A stretch of DNA of 64,000 bases from Taklimakanibacter lacteus (GTDB lineage Bacteria > Pseudomonadota > Alphaproteobacteria > Rhizobiales > Aestuariivirgaceae). The stretch is from positions 248,001 to 312,000 of the forward strand of contig QOZQ01000003.1 of assembly GCA_003576695.1 (NCBI GenBank), in the 5' to 3' direction. A model generated the notes under the pieces. That model ran no database searches, had not been told where the DNA came from, and saw only the letters and a program-made list of their open reading frames with translations. Positions 31,791-41,395 of the stretch are shown piece by piece; within the stretch, counting starts at the first letter, position 1; each line of letters starts with the position of its first letter. The position numbers were made by a program, and so were the translations under genes.

Positions 31791-33364
31791 ACCTGGCAGT
31801 GCTTCCCTGGCGGCGAATCATCAAGGTCCTGTTGGCGTTTCTCATCATCACCGGACTCTATTTCGGCTGGCGCCTCAGCCGCGACGAACCGGAAATCTTC
31901 GCGGATAATCCCGCGCTGCAGTTCAAATATGGCTCGACGGGTGGCGACAAGAATTTCGGCATTCCCTTTGCCGTCTGGCAGGTCTTACCCGTGCTCTTCA
32001 GAGACAAGCTCCCCAGGGGCCGCGAGGCGGAAGGCTGGGGCGCCTTCGGCTTCATCACCGAAGAATTCGCCGATGGCGCGCCACGCCCGCGCCACCAGCG
32101 CCCGGTCGGCACGACCATGCGCAATTTCATGGGGCTCGAGCGCATCTTCCTCAATTGCGCGGTCTGCCATGCGGGCGTGATCCGGAAATCGGACAAGGAC
32201 AAGCCTGAGATCGTGCTCGGCATGCCGGCCAACACGGTCGATCTCGAAGGTTTCCAGAACTTCCTGACGACGATCGCTCAGGACCCGCGTTTCACGGCGG
32301 ATGATATTCTGAAGGCGATCGACGATCAGAAGGTGGATCTCGATTTCATCAACCGCATGGCGTTGCGCTTCATCGGCGTCAAGCAGATGAAGCAGCTCAT
32401 CGAGAATATCAGCGAGCGCTTCGAGTTCACGCTCGACGAGCCGGCCTTCGGTCCCGGCCGCTTCGACACATTCTCGCCCGCCAAGGCCCTGATGAACTGG
32501 CCGCGCCAGAACATCCCGCCGCAAGAGCGTATCGGCGTCGTCGACTTCCCCTCCATCTGGCTGCAGGAACAGAAGCGCCATATGTGGCTGCATTGGGACG
32601 GCAACAACAACAAGCTCGAGGAACGGAACCGTTCGGCAGCCTTCGGCACCGGCGCCAATTTTCCCATTCTCGACCGCGAATCCGTTGGCCTGATGGAGAA
32701 ATGGGTACTGACCGCCAAGCCGCCGAGCTTCGCTTCCTACTTCCCGGTCGACAAGGGGCTCGCAGCCCAGGGCCAGCCGGTCTACCAGGCGCGTTGCGCC
32801 AAATGCCATGGCGTCTCAGGCACCGATTTCAGCGGCGAATGGGTGGGGCAGACGACGAAGATCGCGGAGATCGGCACCGACCGCTACCGCTTCGACAATT
32901 ACAGCTACGATCTGATGCTGAATCAGAGCGCGCTCTATGTCGGTGATGCCGAGGAGCGCTTTCAGAATTTTCGAAAGAGTGACGGCTACGCCAATATGCC
33001 GCTCGACGGGCTGTGGCTGAGAGCGCCCTATCTTCACAATGGGTCGGTGCCGTCGCTGCGCGACCTCCTCAAGCCGCCGGGCGAGCGTCCAGCCGCCTTC
33101 TATCGCGGCTTCACCGTCTATGATCCGGACGACATGGGTTTCGTCTCGCGGCCCGGCCAGATCTCCGAAGGAACGAAGCCCTATCTCTTCTGCTACGCCA
33201 CCAAGGCTGAAGGCCTGGCGCAATGCGGCGCCACCGCGCCCGACAACCGTGGCACCTGTGACGCCGAGATCTGCAAGGGCAATGGCAGTTTCGGCCATGA
33301 TTATGGAACTGACCTTGCCGATGCCGAAAAGAATGCGCTGATCGAATATCTCAAGACCTTCTGA
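31787..33364 (+). CDS. RoxA-like membrane-anchored di-haem cytochrome c
   Basis: 525 residues. N-terminal anchor at about 11-28. Haem sites NCAVCHAG (Cys124, Cys127, His128) and RCAKCHGV (Cys337, Cys340, His341). The block LWLRAPYLHNGSVPSLRDLL (about 409-428, His417) is characteristic of RoxA/MauG-related di-haem enzymes, which activate O2 or peroxide at one haem. Starts in an ATGA overlap. Similar in length and architecture to the next gene, so the two probably arose by duplication and may work together. Confidence 0.82.
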   Translation: MNLAVLPWRRIIKVLLAFLIITGLYFGWRLSRDEPEIFADNPALQFKYGSTGGDKNFGIPFAVWQVLPVLFRDKLPRGREAEGWGAFGFITEEFADGAPRPRHQRPVGTTMRNFMGLERIFLNCAVCHAGVIRKSDKDKPEIVLGMPANTVDLEGFQNFLTTIAQDPRFTADDILKAIDDQKVDLDFINRMALRFIGVKQMKQLIENISERFEFTLDEPAFGPGRFDTFSPAKALMNWPRQNIPPQERIGVVDFPSIWLQEQKRHMWLHWDGNNNKLEERNRSAAFGTGANFPILDRESVGLMEKWVLTAKPPSFASYFPVDKGLAAQGQPVYQARCAKCHGVSGTDFSGEWVGQTTKIAEIGTDRYRFDNYSYDLMLNQSALYVGDAEERFQNFRKSDGYANMPLDGLWLRAPYLHNGSVPSLRDLLKPPGERPAAFYRGFTVYDPDDMGFVSRPGQISEGTKPYLFCYATKAEGLAQCGATAPDNRGTCDAEICKGNGSFGHDYGTDLADAEKNALIEYLKTF

Positions 33365-33374
33365 GAGGCCGAAC

Positions 33375-34898
33375 ATGCCGATTTACGAGACCATACGCAG
33401 AAGCGTCATCAGGTTCCTGAGCGGCCCGTTGCTGTTGCTTCTTCTCGGCGTCTGCGTCGTTTTCTATTCCAACTACAAGTTCTTCTATGTCGAGCCGCAG
33501 GATGTCTGCGCCGATGTCGAGAAGGCGCATCAGGAGGGCTGCCGCGCGAATATCGCCGAAGAGCAGTTCAAATACGGCTCGATGAATGCCGAGAACGATC
33601 GTGGCATTCCCTATCCGATCTTCTATGTCCTGCCGCGCGTCTTTCCCCATTGCCTGCCCGGCAACAAGCTTGGTGGCTATCGCGCCTTCGGCCTGCCCTG
33701 GGAGGAGGGGCGCGAGCTGCCGGTGGGCTTCTCCAAGCGCCGACTGGGCTTCGACCGCATCACCCAGACCTGCGCCATCTGCCACACGGCGAGCTACCGC
33801 ATGAGCGTGGCCGACAAGCCGATCATCGTGCCGACAGGGCCATCGCATACGACGCAATCACAGGAATTCCTGCGCTTCCTGCGCTGCGCCGCCAATGACG
33901 AGAAGTTCAGCTTCAAGGGAATGTGGGAGGAGATCAAGCGCAACTTCAAGATGGGGCTGGATGACTGGGCGATCTATCACGCCCTGATCCCGGTCGTGCG
34001 CGCGAGGATACTCGAGCAGGTCGATGGCTTCGCCTGGATGGACCAGGATGATTTCCGCCCCGGCATGAAGCGGCCCGACTGGGGCCCCGGCCGGGACGAC
34101 CCGATGAATCTCACCAAGTTCTTCCTGCTCGATGCCGACCGCCACACCGACCAGACGACCGGCAATGCCGATTTCCCGGCAATCTGGAATCTCTCGGCGC
34201 GCGAGGGCCAGTCGATGAATTGGGCCGGCGAGACGTTGGATCCCCTTGCGGTGATCATGGATTCCGCCCTGGGTCTTGGCGCACCACCCGGTCCCCATTT
34301 CGAGAAACAGATGCGCGACATCCGCGCCTATCTGCAGCGCGTGAAACCGCCGAAATATCCGCTTGCGCCGCCTGTGGACGACCCGGCGGTTCGGGCGGGC
34401 AGGGTGCTCTACCAGGCGAACTGCGCCGACTGCCATGAGACCGGTGGCAAATATTTCGGCAAGGTGGTTCCGATCGAGGATATCGGCACCGACCGCGAAC
34501 GCTATGACACCTGGCGGCAGGAAGATGCCGACGGCGCCAACAAGGTGGCGTTGGAGATGGGCGTGCGGCGCGCCAATATGGTCAAGAGCAAGGGCTATAT
34601 GGCGGGACCGATATCGGGCCTCTGGTTGACTGCACCCTATCTGCACAATGGCGCCGTGGCCAATCTCAAGGAGTTGTTGACGCGGCCGCAGCAGCGCCGC
34701 CTCACCTTCTATCGCGGCTGCGATGTCTATGATCCGGTGAATATGGGCTTCGTTTCCGATCGCGAGGAGCCATCCTGCCCGAGCAATTTTCTGTTCGACA
34801 CGGAGCTGCCGGGCAATGGCCGGCTCGGCCATGCCTATGGCACCGAGCTGACGGACGTCGAGAAACAGCAGCTCATCGAATATCTGAAAACCCTGTAA
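33375..34898 (+). CDS. RoxA-like membrane-anchored di-haem cytochrome c (paralogue)
   Basis: 507 residues, N-terminal anchor at about 12-32. Haem sites TCAICHTA (Cys133, Cys136, His137) and NCADCHET (Cys350, Cys353, His354). LWLTAPYLHNGAVANLKELL matches the HNGSVP block of the preceding protein. Both proteins end in the same pattern GHxYGTxLxDxEKxxLIEYLKT, confirming a common ancestor. Lies 10 bases after its paralogue and 16 before the patatin gene. Confidence 0.82.
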   Translation: MPIYETIRRSVIRFLSGPLLLLLLGVCVVFYSNYKFFYVEPQDVCADVEKAHQEGCRANIAEEQFKYGSMNAENDRGIPYPIFYVLPRVFPHCLPGNKLGGYRAFGLPWEEGRELPVGFSKRRLGFDRITQTCAICHTASYRMSVADKPIIVPTGPSHTTQSQEFLRFLRCAANDEKFSFKGMWEEIKRNFKMGLDDWAIYHALIPVVRARILEQVDGFAWMDQDDFRPGMKRPDWGPGRDDPMNLTKFFLLDADRHTDQTTGNADFPAIWNLSAREGQSMNWAGETLDPLAVIMDSALGLGAPPGPHFEKQMRDIRAYLQRVKPPKYPLAPPVDDPAVRAGRVLYQANCADCHETGGKYFGKVVPIEDIGTDRERYDTWRQEDADGANKVALEMGVRRANMVKSKGYMAGPISGLWLTAPYLHNGAVANLKELLTRPQQRRLTFYRGCDVYDPVNMGFVSDREEPSCPSNFLFDTELPGNGRLGHAYGTELTDVEKQQLIEYLKTL

Positions 34899-34914
34899 GC
34901 GGAGAAGCGGGATA

Positions 34915-37791
34915 ATGGGCAACTCGGACAAGCAAATGCTGCTGGAAGAGCTTGCGACCGTGGGCGAGCGGCGCGATGCGCCAAGGAAGCTCTTGCAGAA
35001 CCTGCAGCGCGCGGCACCGCGCGAGGGGCCTTACACGATTGGCCTCGCCTTTTCCGGTGGCGGCATAAGATCCGCCACCGTCTCGCTCGGCATCATGCAG
35101 AAGCTCGCCGGCGCTGGCCTTTTGAAGCATGTGGACTATCTCTCGACCGTGTCGGGCGGCGGTTATATAGGCTCGGCGCTCACCTGGTGGCTGCGCGGCA
35201 ACGCGCCCGGCGAACCCGATTATGAAAGCCGCTACGACACGGGAGGTAACCTTCCTTTCGGCATACGCGATCCACGCCTGCCGGAGCCCGAGCCGGCGCC
35301 GGATCCGGTTGACGGCAAAAAGCGGCTTACGCCGCTGCAATATCTGCGCGTCCAGGGAAATTATCTGGCGCCGGGCAATGGTCTCACCCTTTGGTCCGGC
35401 CTTGCCGTGGTGGCGCGCGCCATCCTGCTCAATCTGGTGATCTGGGTACCGGTTACGGCGCTGGTGATGGGGCTGATCTATGCGGCAGGACGGTTGCCTT
35501 TCCTCAAGGGCCTGCCTTTCGCCGTGCGCATGGTGGCTCCGGGCACGCTCGAAACGGCTGCCGAGGCGGTGGGGTCGAACGGCCAACTGGAATTGAACCA
35601 GACGATTCCGCCGGCCTTTCTCCTGATGCTCATCCTGGCGCTGGCGCTCTTGGGGCTGTTCATTCTCGGCAGTCTCAATCACTCTCTGCTGTCATGGACG
35701 AGCCTGACAGAGGCGGATGAGGACCAGAAATCGGCCGATGCGGCGGTGCCGGCCGAAGCGAGAACGAAGTGGTACAGCTGGCTGCTGGTCGCGCTCGCGA
35801 TCCTGTCCGGCTTCATGCTGCTTGCGGTCATGGCCTTCTGGATGCTCCCTGCGATCAAGGCGCTCTTCGCGCCTGGCGGATCAGAGGCCATTGCGGCGTT
35901 GCCGCCGCCGACGACCGCCGTCATCCTCTGGCTCATCGTCCTCGTCGTCTCGGTATTGGCAGTCGCCTACATCACCCGGCAAAGTCCTCTGCAGGGACTG
36001 AAAGGCGTGGAACAGAAAACGAGCGGCATGGCCTTGCTCGGCCTGCTGCTGATCCTGGGCTCGTGCTACCTTGCCGATTACCTCATTCCGGACAAAGGCT
36101 GGTCGATTCTCGGGAGGCTTCCGGAAGCCCTCCTCTTCGTCTATGGCATCGCCTTCATCGGCTTCGCCGGCTTTGTCGTCGCCTTGCTCACGCGGCACAT
36201 GCTCCGCGGGCAGGCGGTCGGGGACTCAAATGCGGAGATTCAAAGCCCGACGCCGGCGCTCATCCAATACAGCTCCCGGCGCGTCTTCGAATGGTTCTTC
36301 GGCCATGTCTTCGTCTACATCATTGCCTTTCTCGTCATCGGCAGCCTGCCGCTGGTGAGCCACTATATCAACTATGGCCTGGGCGGCGTCTGGGCGGCTT
36401 TGGGGCTCGGCATCACCTTCGCCGGCAATATGCTGAACCGGGTGCGCGGCAATACGAGGCTCACCCAGATCACCATCATCGTCGGCGCGGCACTGTTCGC
36501 CTATGGCATCCTGCTGCTGGGCCATCGGCTGGCTCTGACCTTCATGGAAGGCGAGTTGCTGCCCCGCGCCTTGATCGGCGCCGCCGTCATCGCAGCACTT
36601 CTGGGCGGCTGGTTCGTCAACACCAACCATATCGGCTTGCACCGCTTCTATCGTGACCGCCTGATGGAAGCCTTCCTGCCGGACGCCTTGACCCTGAAGG
36701 GCGACAGCAACGCCGCGGCAACCGCCGCCAATGAGTGGCGTCTGGCCAATTGCTGGAGCAAGGTCTGGTCCAAGGGCCCGTATCAGATCATCAACGCCAA
36801 TGTGGTGTTGACCAATTCGAGCGAACGGAAATATCGCCAGCGCGGCGGCGACAATTTCATCCTGACGCCGGAATTCATCGGATCATCCGCCACCGGCTGG
36901 CACAAGACCGGGAAATCCTCGACCAAGGACATGACGCTGGCCTCGGCGATGGCCATCTCGGGTGCTGCCGCCAATCCGCGCGGCGCCGCCGGCGGTCGCG
37001 GCCTTACCCGCAGTACTTTTGTGTCCCTGGCCATGAGCCTGCTCAATGTCAGGCTGGGCTATTGGATTCCCAATCCGCGGCTTGGCGTACCGAGATTTCT
37101 GCCGCTGCGCCCCAATCATTTCTGGCCCGGCGGCTTCTATGCGCTGGTGCGCCGCGGTTACCGGGAAGACTCGAAATGGCTGGAGATCGCCGATGGCGGC
37201 CATTTCGAGAATCTCGCGGTTTACGAACTGGTGCGCCGGCGCTGCGGCCTGATGATTGTCTGCGACGGCGGGCAGGACAATGCTTCCTCCTACAGCGATC
37301 TGGTCACGGCGGTGCAGCGGGTGGCTCAGGATTTCGGCGCAACGGTGCATTTCGACATGCAGGTCAAGAAGACGGGCGAACGCGGATTCGAAGACTCGAG
37401 CCCGGCGCGGATGATCGCCAGCGCCCAGTTGACCGACTATCCGAAAGGCGCCGAATTCGCCGAGAAGGGCTATTGCGTCGGCCGGATCGACTATGGCGAG
37501 CGCGGCGGCAAGGGCTGGCCCAGGATGGGCATCATCATCTATTTGAAGTCGGCCCTGATCATGAGGCTGGCGATCGGCGCCAAGGGCTATCGCGGCGCGC
37601 ATCATGATTTCCCCAATGAGTCGACCGGCGATCAGTTCTTCGATGAGGAGCAGTTCGAAGCCTATCGCGAAGTGGGCTATCGGATCTGCGAGCAGATGAT
37701 CGATGAGCTCGATCTCGCCGCCCTGTTTGCCGGCGGGCGGCCCTCCTTGGCGAATCTGCGCAGCAACCGGCGCTTCAGGATGAAAACTTAG
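34915..37791 (+). CDS. Patatin-like phospholipase with embedded membrane spans
   Basis: 958 residues. Patatin start: oxyanion loop FSGGGIRSA (47-54) and nucleophile elbow S-T-V-S-G-G-G with Ser80. Catalytic dyad Asp760 in EIADGGHFENLAVYELVRRR. Between the two halves (about 165-590) lie some ten to twelve hydrophobic spans, so the active site is built from segments separated by a large membrane insert. Expected activity: hydrolysis of membrane lipid esters. It ends the haem-protein operon (16-base gap), linking phospholipid cleavage with periplasmic redox chemistry. Confidence 0.85.
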   Translation: MGNSDKQMLLEELATVGERRDAPRKLLQNLQRAAPREGPYTIGLAFSGGGIRSATVSLGIMQKLAGAGLLKHVDYLSTVSGGGYIGSALTWWLRGNAPGEPDYESRYDTGGNLPFGIRDPRLPEPEPAPDPVDGKKRLTPLQYLRVQGNYLAPGNGLTLWSGLAVVARAILLNLVIWVPVTALVMGLIYAAGRLPFLKGLPFAVRMVAPGTLETAAEAVGSNGQLELNQTIPPAFLLMLILALALLGLFILGSLNHSLLSWTSLTEADEDQKSADAAVPAEARTKWYSWLLVALAILSGFMLLAVMAFWMLPAIKALFAPGGSEAIAALPPPTTAVILWLIVLVVSVLAVAYITRQSPLQGLKGVEQKTSGMALLGLLLILGSCYLADYLIPDKGWSILGRLPEALLFVYGIAFIGFAGFVVALLTRHMLRGQAVGDSNAEIQSPTPALIQYSSRRVFEWFFGHVFVYIIAFLVIGSLPLVSHYINYGLGGVWAALGLGITFAGNMLNRVRGNTRLTQITIIVGAALFAYGILLLGHRLALTFMEGELLPRALIGAAVIAALLGGWFVNTNHIGLHRFYRDRLMEAFLPDALTLKGDSNAAATAANEWRLANCWSKVWSKGPYQIINANVVLTNSSERKYRQRGGDNFILTPEFIGSSATGWHKTGKSSTKDMTLASAMAISGAAANPRGAAGGRGLTRSTFVSLAMSLLNVRLGYWIPNPRLGVPRFLPLRPNHFWPGGFYALVRRGYREDSKWLEIADGGHFENLAVYELVRRRCGLMIVCDGGQDNASSYSDLVTAVQRVAQDFGATVHFDMQVKKTGERGFEDSSPARMIASAQLTDYPKGAEFAEKGYCVGRIDYGERGGKGWPRMGIIIYLKSALIMRLAIGAKGYRGAHHDFPNESTGDQFFDEEQFEAYREVGYRICEQMIDELDLAALFAGGRPSLANLRSNRRFRMKT

Positions 37792-37797
37792 GCGGGG

Positions 37798-38520
37798 TTA
37801 CTCGAAGTTCGCGAGAAACGCTTCGGTCGCCTTCCAGTATTCGTCCGACTTGCCTTGCGGCTGGAGCAGCGCGCTCGATCCATGCACGCCGGTGCTGTCG
37901 GGGATGAACTGCGTCTTGTCCTTGGAGGCGAGCGCCTCGAGGATCAGCCTGGCGATGACCTTCTCCTTGTCGCCACGCGAAGTGATGAAGACCGGTACCG
38001 TGACCTCTTTCGCCGCCGCCCGCACTGACGGCTTGCCGTCGAAATACTCGCCGGGCGAGAAGGCGAGCACGCCCGCGACATCCTTGTGCTTCGAGGCCAG
38101 GATGATGGCGAGCGAGGCCGAATAGCTTGAGCCCCAGGCGATGATCCTGCTCTTGGGGTGTTTCTCGCGCGCCCGGTTGAGTGCCGCCTCGAGATCGGGC
38201 AGGGCATCGGTAAAGACCCAGAAGCCTTTCGCTTCCTTCGCGGTGCGGTTCTCCACCTCGCCATAGTTGCCGCCCGAGCGCTGGTCGATGGCGAGGACCG
38301 AAAAGCCATCTTTCACGAGGCGCGGCGCGATCTCGCGATATTCGAGACGGTTGAAGCCGGCCTGGTGGAAGGCGAGGATCACCGGTCCCTCAGCCCTGGG
38401 GCCGGCATAGTAGTCGCCATAGACGGTGATGCCGTCGGATGTGGTGAAGGAGACAGGCTCCTGCGCCTTGGCCGGAACTGCGCCAATGGCAAGCAGGACG
38501 AGCAGAGCGAGCAATCTCAT
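37798..38520 (-). CDS. Exported dienelactone-hydrolase-like alpha/beta hydrolase
   Basis: 240 residues from ATG 38518-38520, with signal peptide MRLLALLVLLAIGAVPAKAQ cleaved near residue 20. Nucleophile motif G-S-S-Y-S (Ser132, with Ser in place of the last Gly), candidate acid Asp in TSRGDKEK and His in TGVHGSS near the end. Periplasmic or secreted hydrolase; substrate unknown. Stop converges with the patatin gene 6 bases away. Confidence 0.82.
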   Translation of the reverse strand: MRLLALLVLLAIGAVPAKAQEPVSFTTSDGITVYGDYYAGPRAEGPVILAFHQAGFNRLEYREIAPRLVKDGFSVLAIDQRSGGNYGEVENRTAKEAKGFWVFTDALPDLEAALNRAREKHPKSRIIAWGSSYSASLAIILASKHKDVAGVLAFSPGEYFDGKPSVRAAAKEVTVPVFITSRGDKEKVIARLILEALASKDKTQFIPDSTGVHGSSALLQPQGKSDEYWKATEAFLANFE

Positions 38521-38670
38521 GGTGGCCCCCGGAGCGGAAGAGGCTCCAGTAGAGGCGCCCTTTCCGCCCACTTTATGGCAGGAGCCGGAGCATCGAAGCG
38601 GTTTCGGCTGATCCGATGCGCAAATCAAAGAGATAGGGCGTCGGGAGATTCAATTGGAACGTCCGGCGCT

Positions 38671-39471
38671 CTATTGCCGCCAGATCACCGGAAACCAGTC
38701 TTCGCGCAGCCGCTGGCCGTCCTTCATGTCATGGCCGGGATAGGGCGGCGAGGTGCGGCCGGGCCGCGTGACATAATGCGCGTCATCGCCCACCCAGCGC
38801 ATCGAGAAAGCACGCCGACGCCGGTCCGAATTGTTGCCGCGAGCGCCATGCACGGTCTTGTAGTGGAAGGCCACGGCATCGCCGGGCTCCATCTGCCACT
38901 CGACCACCTTGTGCTTGCCGGGCTCGGCATCGGGATCGGGCACCGGGAGATAGTCGTGCTCGCCGGCATAGAAATTCTGCTCCGACAGCCAGCGCACCGG
39001 CAGCACCATCTTGGGCCATTTATGCGAACCCGCGATGCAGCGCAAAGTCGCCTCCTTCACCGGCTCGACCGGCACCCAGAAGCTCACCGTCTGCGCGCCA
39101 TCGACGAAATAATAGGGCGCGTCCTGATGCCAGGGCGTGGGCTTCGAGGTGCCCGGCTCCTTGACCAGCACATGGTCATGGAAGATCTGAGCCGATGTCG
39201 ACTGCATGAGCTCGGCCGCGGCCTGGGCGGCTGGCGACTTGCGGATGAGCTCAGTGAACTCCGGAATACGCTCCCAGTTGCAGTAATCGTCGAAGAAGCG
39301 CCCGCCTTCGCCGGCCTTCAGATTCTCGGCCGCATACTGGCTGGGCTCGCGCATATTGCGCTCGATCCCCTCGCTGATCTGGGGCACCCAGTCCTTGAAC
39401 AGCCCCTTGATGCAGACGACGCCGTCGCGCTCATAATCCGCGATCTCTTCGGCGCTCACATATTTGCCCAT
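38671..39471 (-). CDS. Phytanoyl-CoA dioxygenase (PhyH) family protein
   Basis: 266 residues from ATG 39469-39471, with AGGAGGG 6 bases upstream. Fe(II)/2-oxoglutarate oxygenase features: facial triad His115-x-Asp117 in PWHQDAPYY and distal His208 in KTVHGARGNN, with an Arg shortly after (about 217-220) to hold 2-oxoglutarate. FHDHVLVKEPGT and VEPVKEATLRCIAGSH are typical of PhyH. Hydroxylates a small substrate that cannot be predicted. Divergent from a LysR gene 57 bases away. Confidence 0.88.
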   Translation of the reverse strand: MGKYVSAEEIADYERDGVVCIKGLFKDWVPQISEGIERNMREPSQYAAENLKAGEGGRFFDDYCNWERIPEFTELIRKSPAAQAAAELMQSTSAQIFHDHVLVKEPGTSKPTPWHQDAPYYFVDGAQTVSFWVPVEPVKEATLRCIAGSHKWPKMVLPVRWLSEQNFYAGEHDYLPVPDPDAEPGKHKVVEWQMEPGDAVAFHYKTVHGARGNNSDRRRRAFSMRWVGDDAHYVTRPGRTSPPYPGHDMKDGQRLREDWFPVIWRQ

Positions 39472-39511
39472 GCATGCCCTCCTGTGCTGTCCAGCACTGT
39501 TGCATGGCGCC

Positions 39512-39553
39512 AAACATCAAGTAAAATAATGTTTGATAATATGAAACATCAAG
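39512..39553. promoter_or_regulatory. Repeated AAACATCAAG / ATGTTT sites over the LysR start
   Basis: AAACATCAAG occurs at 39512-39521 and again at 39544-39553, 32 bases apart (three helical turns). Between them ATGTTT (39529-39534) makes dyads with both: N11 to the left copy and N9 to the right one. The cluster covers the candidate LysR starts at 39529 and 39541 and the divergent PhyH promoter, as expected for LTTR autoregulation. Confidence 0.5.
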
Positions 39554-40449
39554 ATTTCCTATCACTGACCCTCAAGCAGCTGCGCTATGCGGTGGCGGCG
39601 GCCGATACCGGCAATGTGACCAAGGCGGCGGAGGGGCTTCATGTGTCGCAGCCCTCCATCTCGGTCGCCATCGCCCAGATCGAAGCGCATTACGGCCGCA
39701 AGCTGTTCGTGCGCCGCAAGGGCGAAGGCGTCTCGCCGACCGCTTTCGGCAACAGTTTCATTCGCGCGGCGCGCAAGCTTCTCGAAGATGCGGGCCAGCT
39801 CAATGCGCTGGCCCATGCAGGTGGAGTCTTGGGTGAGGTGACGCTCGGCTGCTTCACCGATCTCGCCCCTTATCTGGGGCCGCGTCTTCTCGGCGCCTTC
39901 CGCAAGGCGGAGCCTGAGGTCACGGTCGACTTCCGCGATGCCGGCTTCGATGAGTTGGCCAGGGGGCTCGGCAAGGGATCGATCGACCTGGCGCTGACCT
40001 ATGATCTGGGCCTCGGGCCCGACATTGCGCGCCACACGCTGGTTGAGCTTGCGCCCTATGCCATGCTGCCCGCCCGTCATGCCCTGGCGCGCCGGTCATC
40101 GGTGGCGCTTGCCGATCTGGCGAGGCACCCGCTGATCCTCACCGACCAGGCGCTGAGCTGGCAGCATGTGGTGGGGCTGTTCAACGGCCAGGGCCTCGAG
40201 GTCGATGTGGCGGCGCGCGCGTCCTCTTTCGAGCTCCAGCGCAGCATGGTGGCGAACGGGCTCGGCATCGCTGTCGCCTATACGCGGCCCAAGGGTGACC
40301 AGAGCTATGACGGCGCCAGGCTCGCGATCCGGCCGATCTCCGACCGATTGCCGGCCCAGCGCATCCTGCTCGCCTGGGCGAAAGCTGAGGCGCCGACACC
40401 GGCGGCGCTTGCCTTGCGCGCGTTCATCAAGAGCCGCTTTGCGGCGTGA
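39529..40449 (+). CDS. LysR-family transcriptional regulator
   Basis: 306 residues from ATG 39529 (302 from ATG 39541; no strong ribosome site decides). HTH part LTLKQLRYAVAAADTGNVTKAAEGLHVSQPSISVAIAQIEAHYGRKLFVRR, then a two-lobed effector domain (LGEVTLGCFTDLAPYLGPRLL, DLALTYDLGLGPDIARHTL). Divergent to the PhyH dioxygenase gene with operator-like repeats between, so it probably controls that gene. Confidence 0.88.
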   Translation: MFDNMKHQDFLSLTLKQLRYAVAAADTGNVTKAAEGLHVSQPSISVAIAQIEAHYGRKLFVRRKGEGVSPTAFGNSFIRAARKLLEDAGQLNALAHAGGVLGEVTLGCFTDLAPYLGPRLLGAFRKAEPEVTVDFRDAGFDELARGLGKGSIDLALTYDLGLGPDIARHTLVELAPYAMLPARHALARRSSVALADLARHPLILTDQALSWQHVVGLFNGQGLEVDVAARASSFELQRSMVANGLGIAVAYTRPKGDQSYDGARLAIRPISDRLPAQRILLAWAKAEAPTPAALALRAFIKSRFAA

Positions 40450-40516
40450 GCTTGGCGTGCAGCAAGGAGACACCGTGACCGCCGCAGGCAAGAGGTCGGC
40501 ACATGATGTGACGATG

Positions 40517-41332
40517 TCAGACCGGCAGCCCGTTCTGCTTTCGCAGGCTCTTGTCAAAAGCGGATTCCGGGACGAAGCGGCGCAGGAAGCTGACCTGGCG
40601 CGCCATTTTCCCCGCCGCATAACGCCTCCGGGGAACGGAAGCGGTCGCTGCCTTCAAGACCGTCTCTGCGACAACCTCGGGAGCATCGCCTGTCTCCATC
40701 GCTTTCCGAAGGATCATATTCATGCCGGCACGGGCGCGGCCATAGATATCAAGCAACTGATCAGGTCTGGCGAGATTTTCTTCAAAGGAGGTCCGGGTAT
40801 AGGCCGGCTCGACCAACACAACGCGAATTCCGAATGGGCGCAGTTCGTGGTCGAGCGATTCGGAATAGCCTTCGATGGCATGCTTGGTCGACGCATAGAG
40901 CGCGGAATAGGGAGCTGGAATCAGGCCCAGCACCGAACTCAAATTGACGATTCTGCCCTTCGCCTGATGCCGCATCGTCGGCAACACCGCATTGGTGATG
41001 CGAAGGACGCCGAAGACGTTTACGTCGAACAGCGCCTGCGCCTGGGCAACCGAGGATTCCTCCGCGCCGCCCAGCAGGCCAATGCCGGCATTGTTGACAA
41101 GCAGGTCAATGCGGCCGGCCTTGGCCAGCACCTCATCGACCAGCTTGGCCACGGATGTATCATCCGTCACGTCGCAGGACAGCATGGTTACGCCATCGGA
41201 TCGTTCGGCGGCCGCGCGACGGCTGGTCCCGAATACACGAAAGCCCGCATTCTGCAGGGTTTTGGCCGTGGCGTGCCCGATGCCGGTGGATGCCCCCGTC
41301 ACCAGGGCGACGCCGTGATTGGTCTTGCTCAT
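40517..41332 (-). CDS. Short-chain dehydrogenase/reductase
   Basis: 271 residues from ATG 41330-41332. Classical SDR: TGASTGIG (12-19), NNAG (80-83), Ser132/133 and Y146-x-x-x-K150 (LYASTKHA). NAD(P)-dependent oxidoreductase of unknown substrate. It follows a TetR gene on the same strand (63-base gap), and that TetR gene is divergent from an RND pump, so the SDR may detoxify the compound the pump exports. Confidence 0.9.
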   Translation of the reverse strand: MSKTNHGVALVTGASTGIGHATAKTLQNAGFRVFGTSRRAAAERSDGVTMLSCDVTDDTSVAKLVDEVLAKAGRIDLLVNNAGIGLLGGAEESSVAQAQALFDVNVFGVLRITNAVLPTMRHQAKGRIVNLSSVLGLIPAPYSALYASTKHAIEGYSESLDHELRPFGIRVVLVEPAYTRTSFEENLARPDQLLDIYGRARAGMNMILRKAMETGDAPEVVAETVLKAATASVPRRRYAAGKMARQVSFLRRFVPESAFDKSLRKQNGLPV

Positions 41333-41395
41333 GAAATTCACTTCTTCTTTATTTAGATTGGGGGGTGAGAGAAGCACCAAGAAGCGCGGACATCC

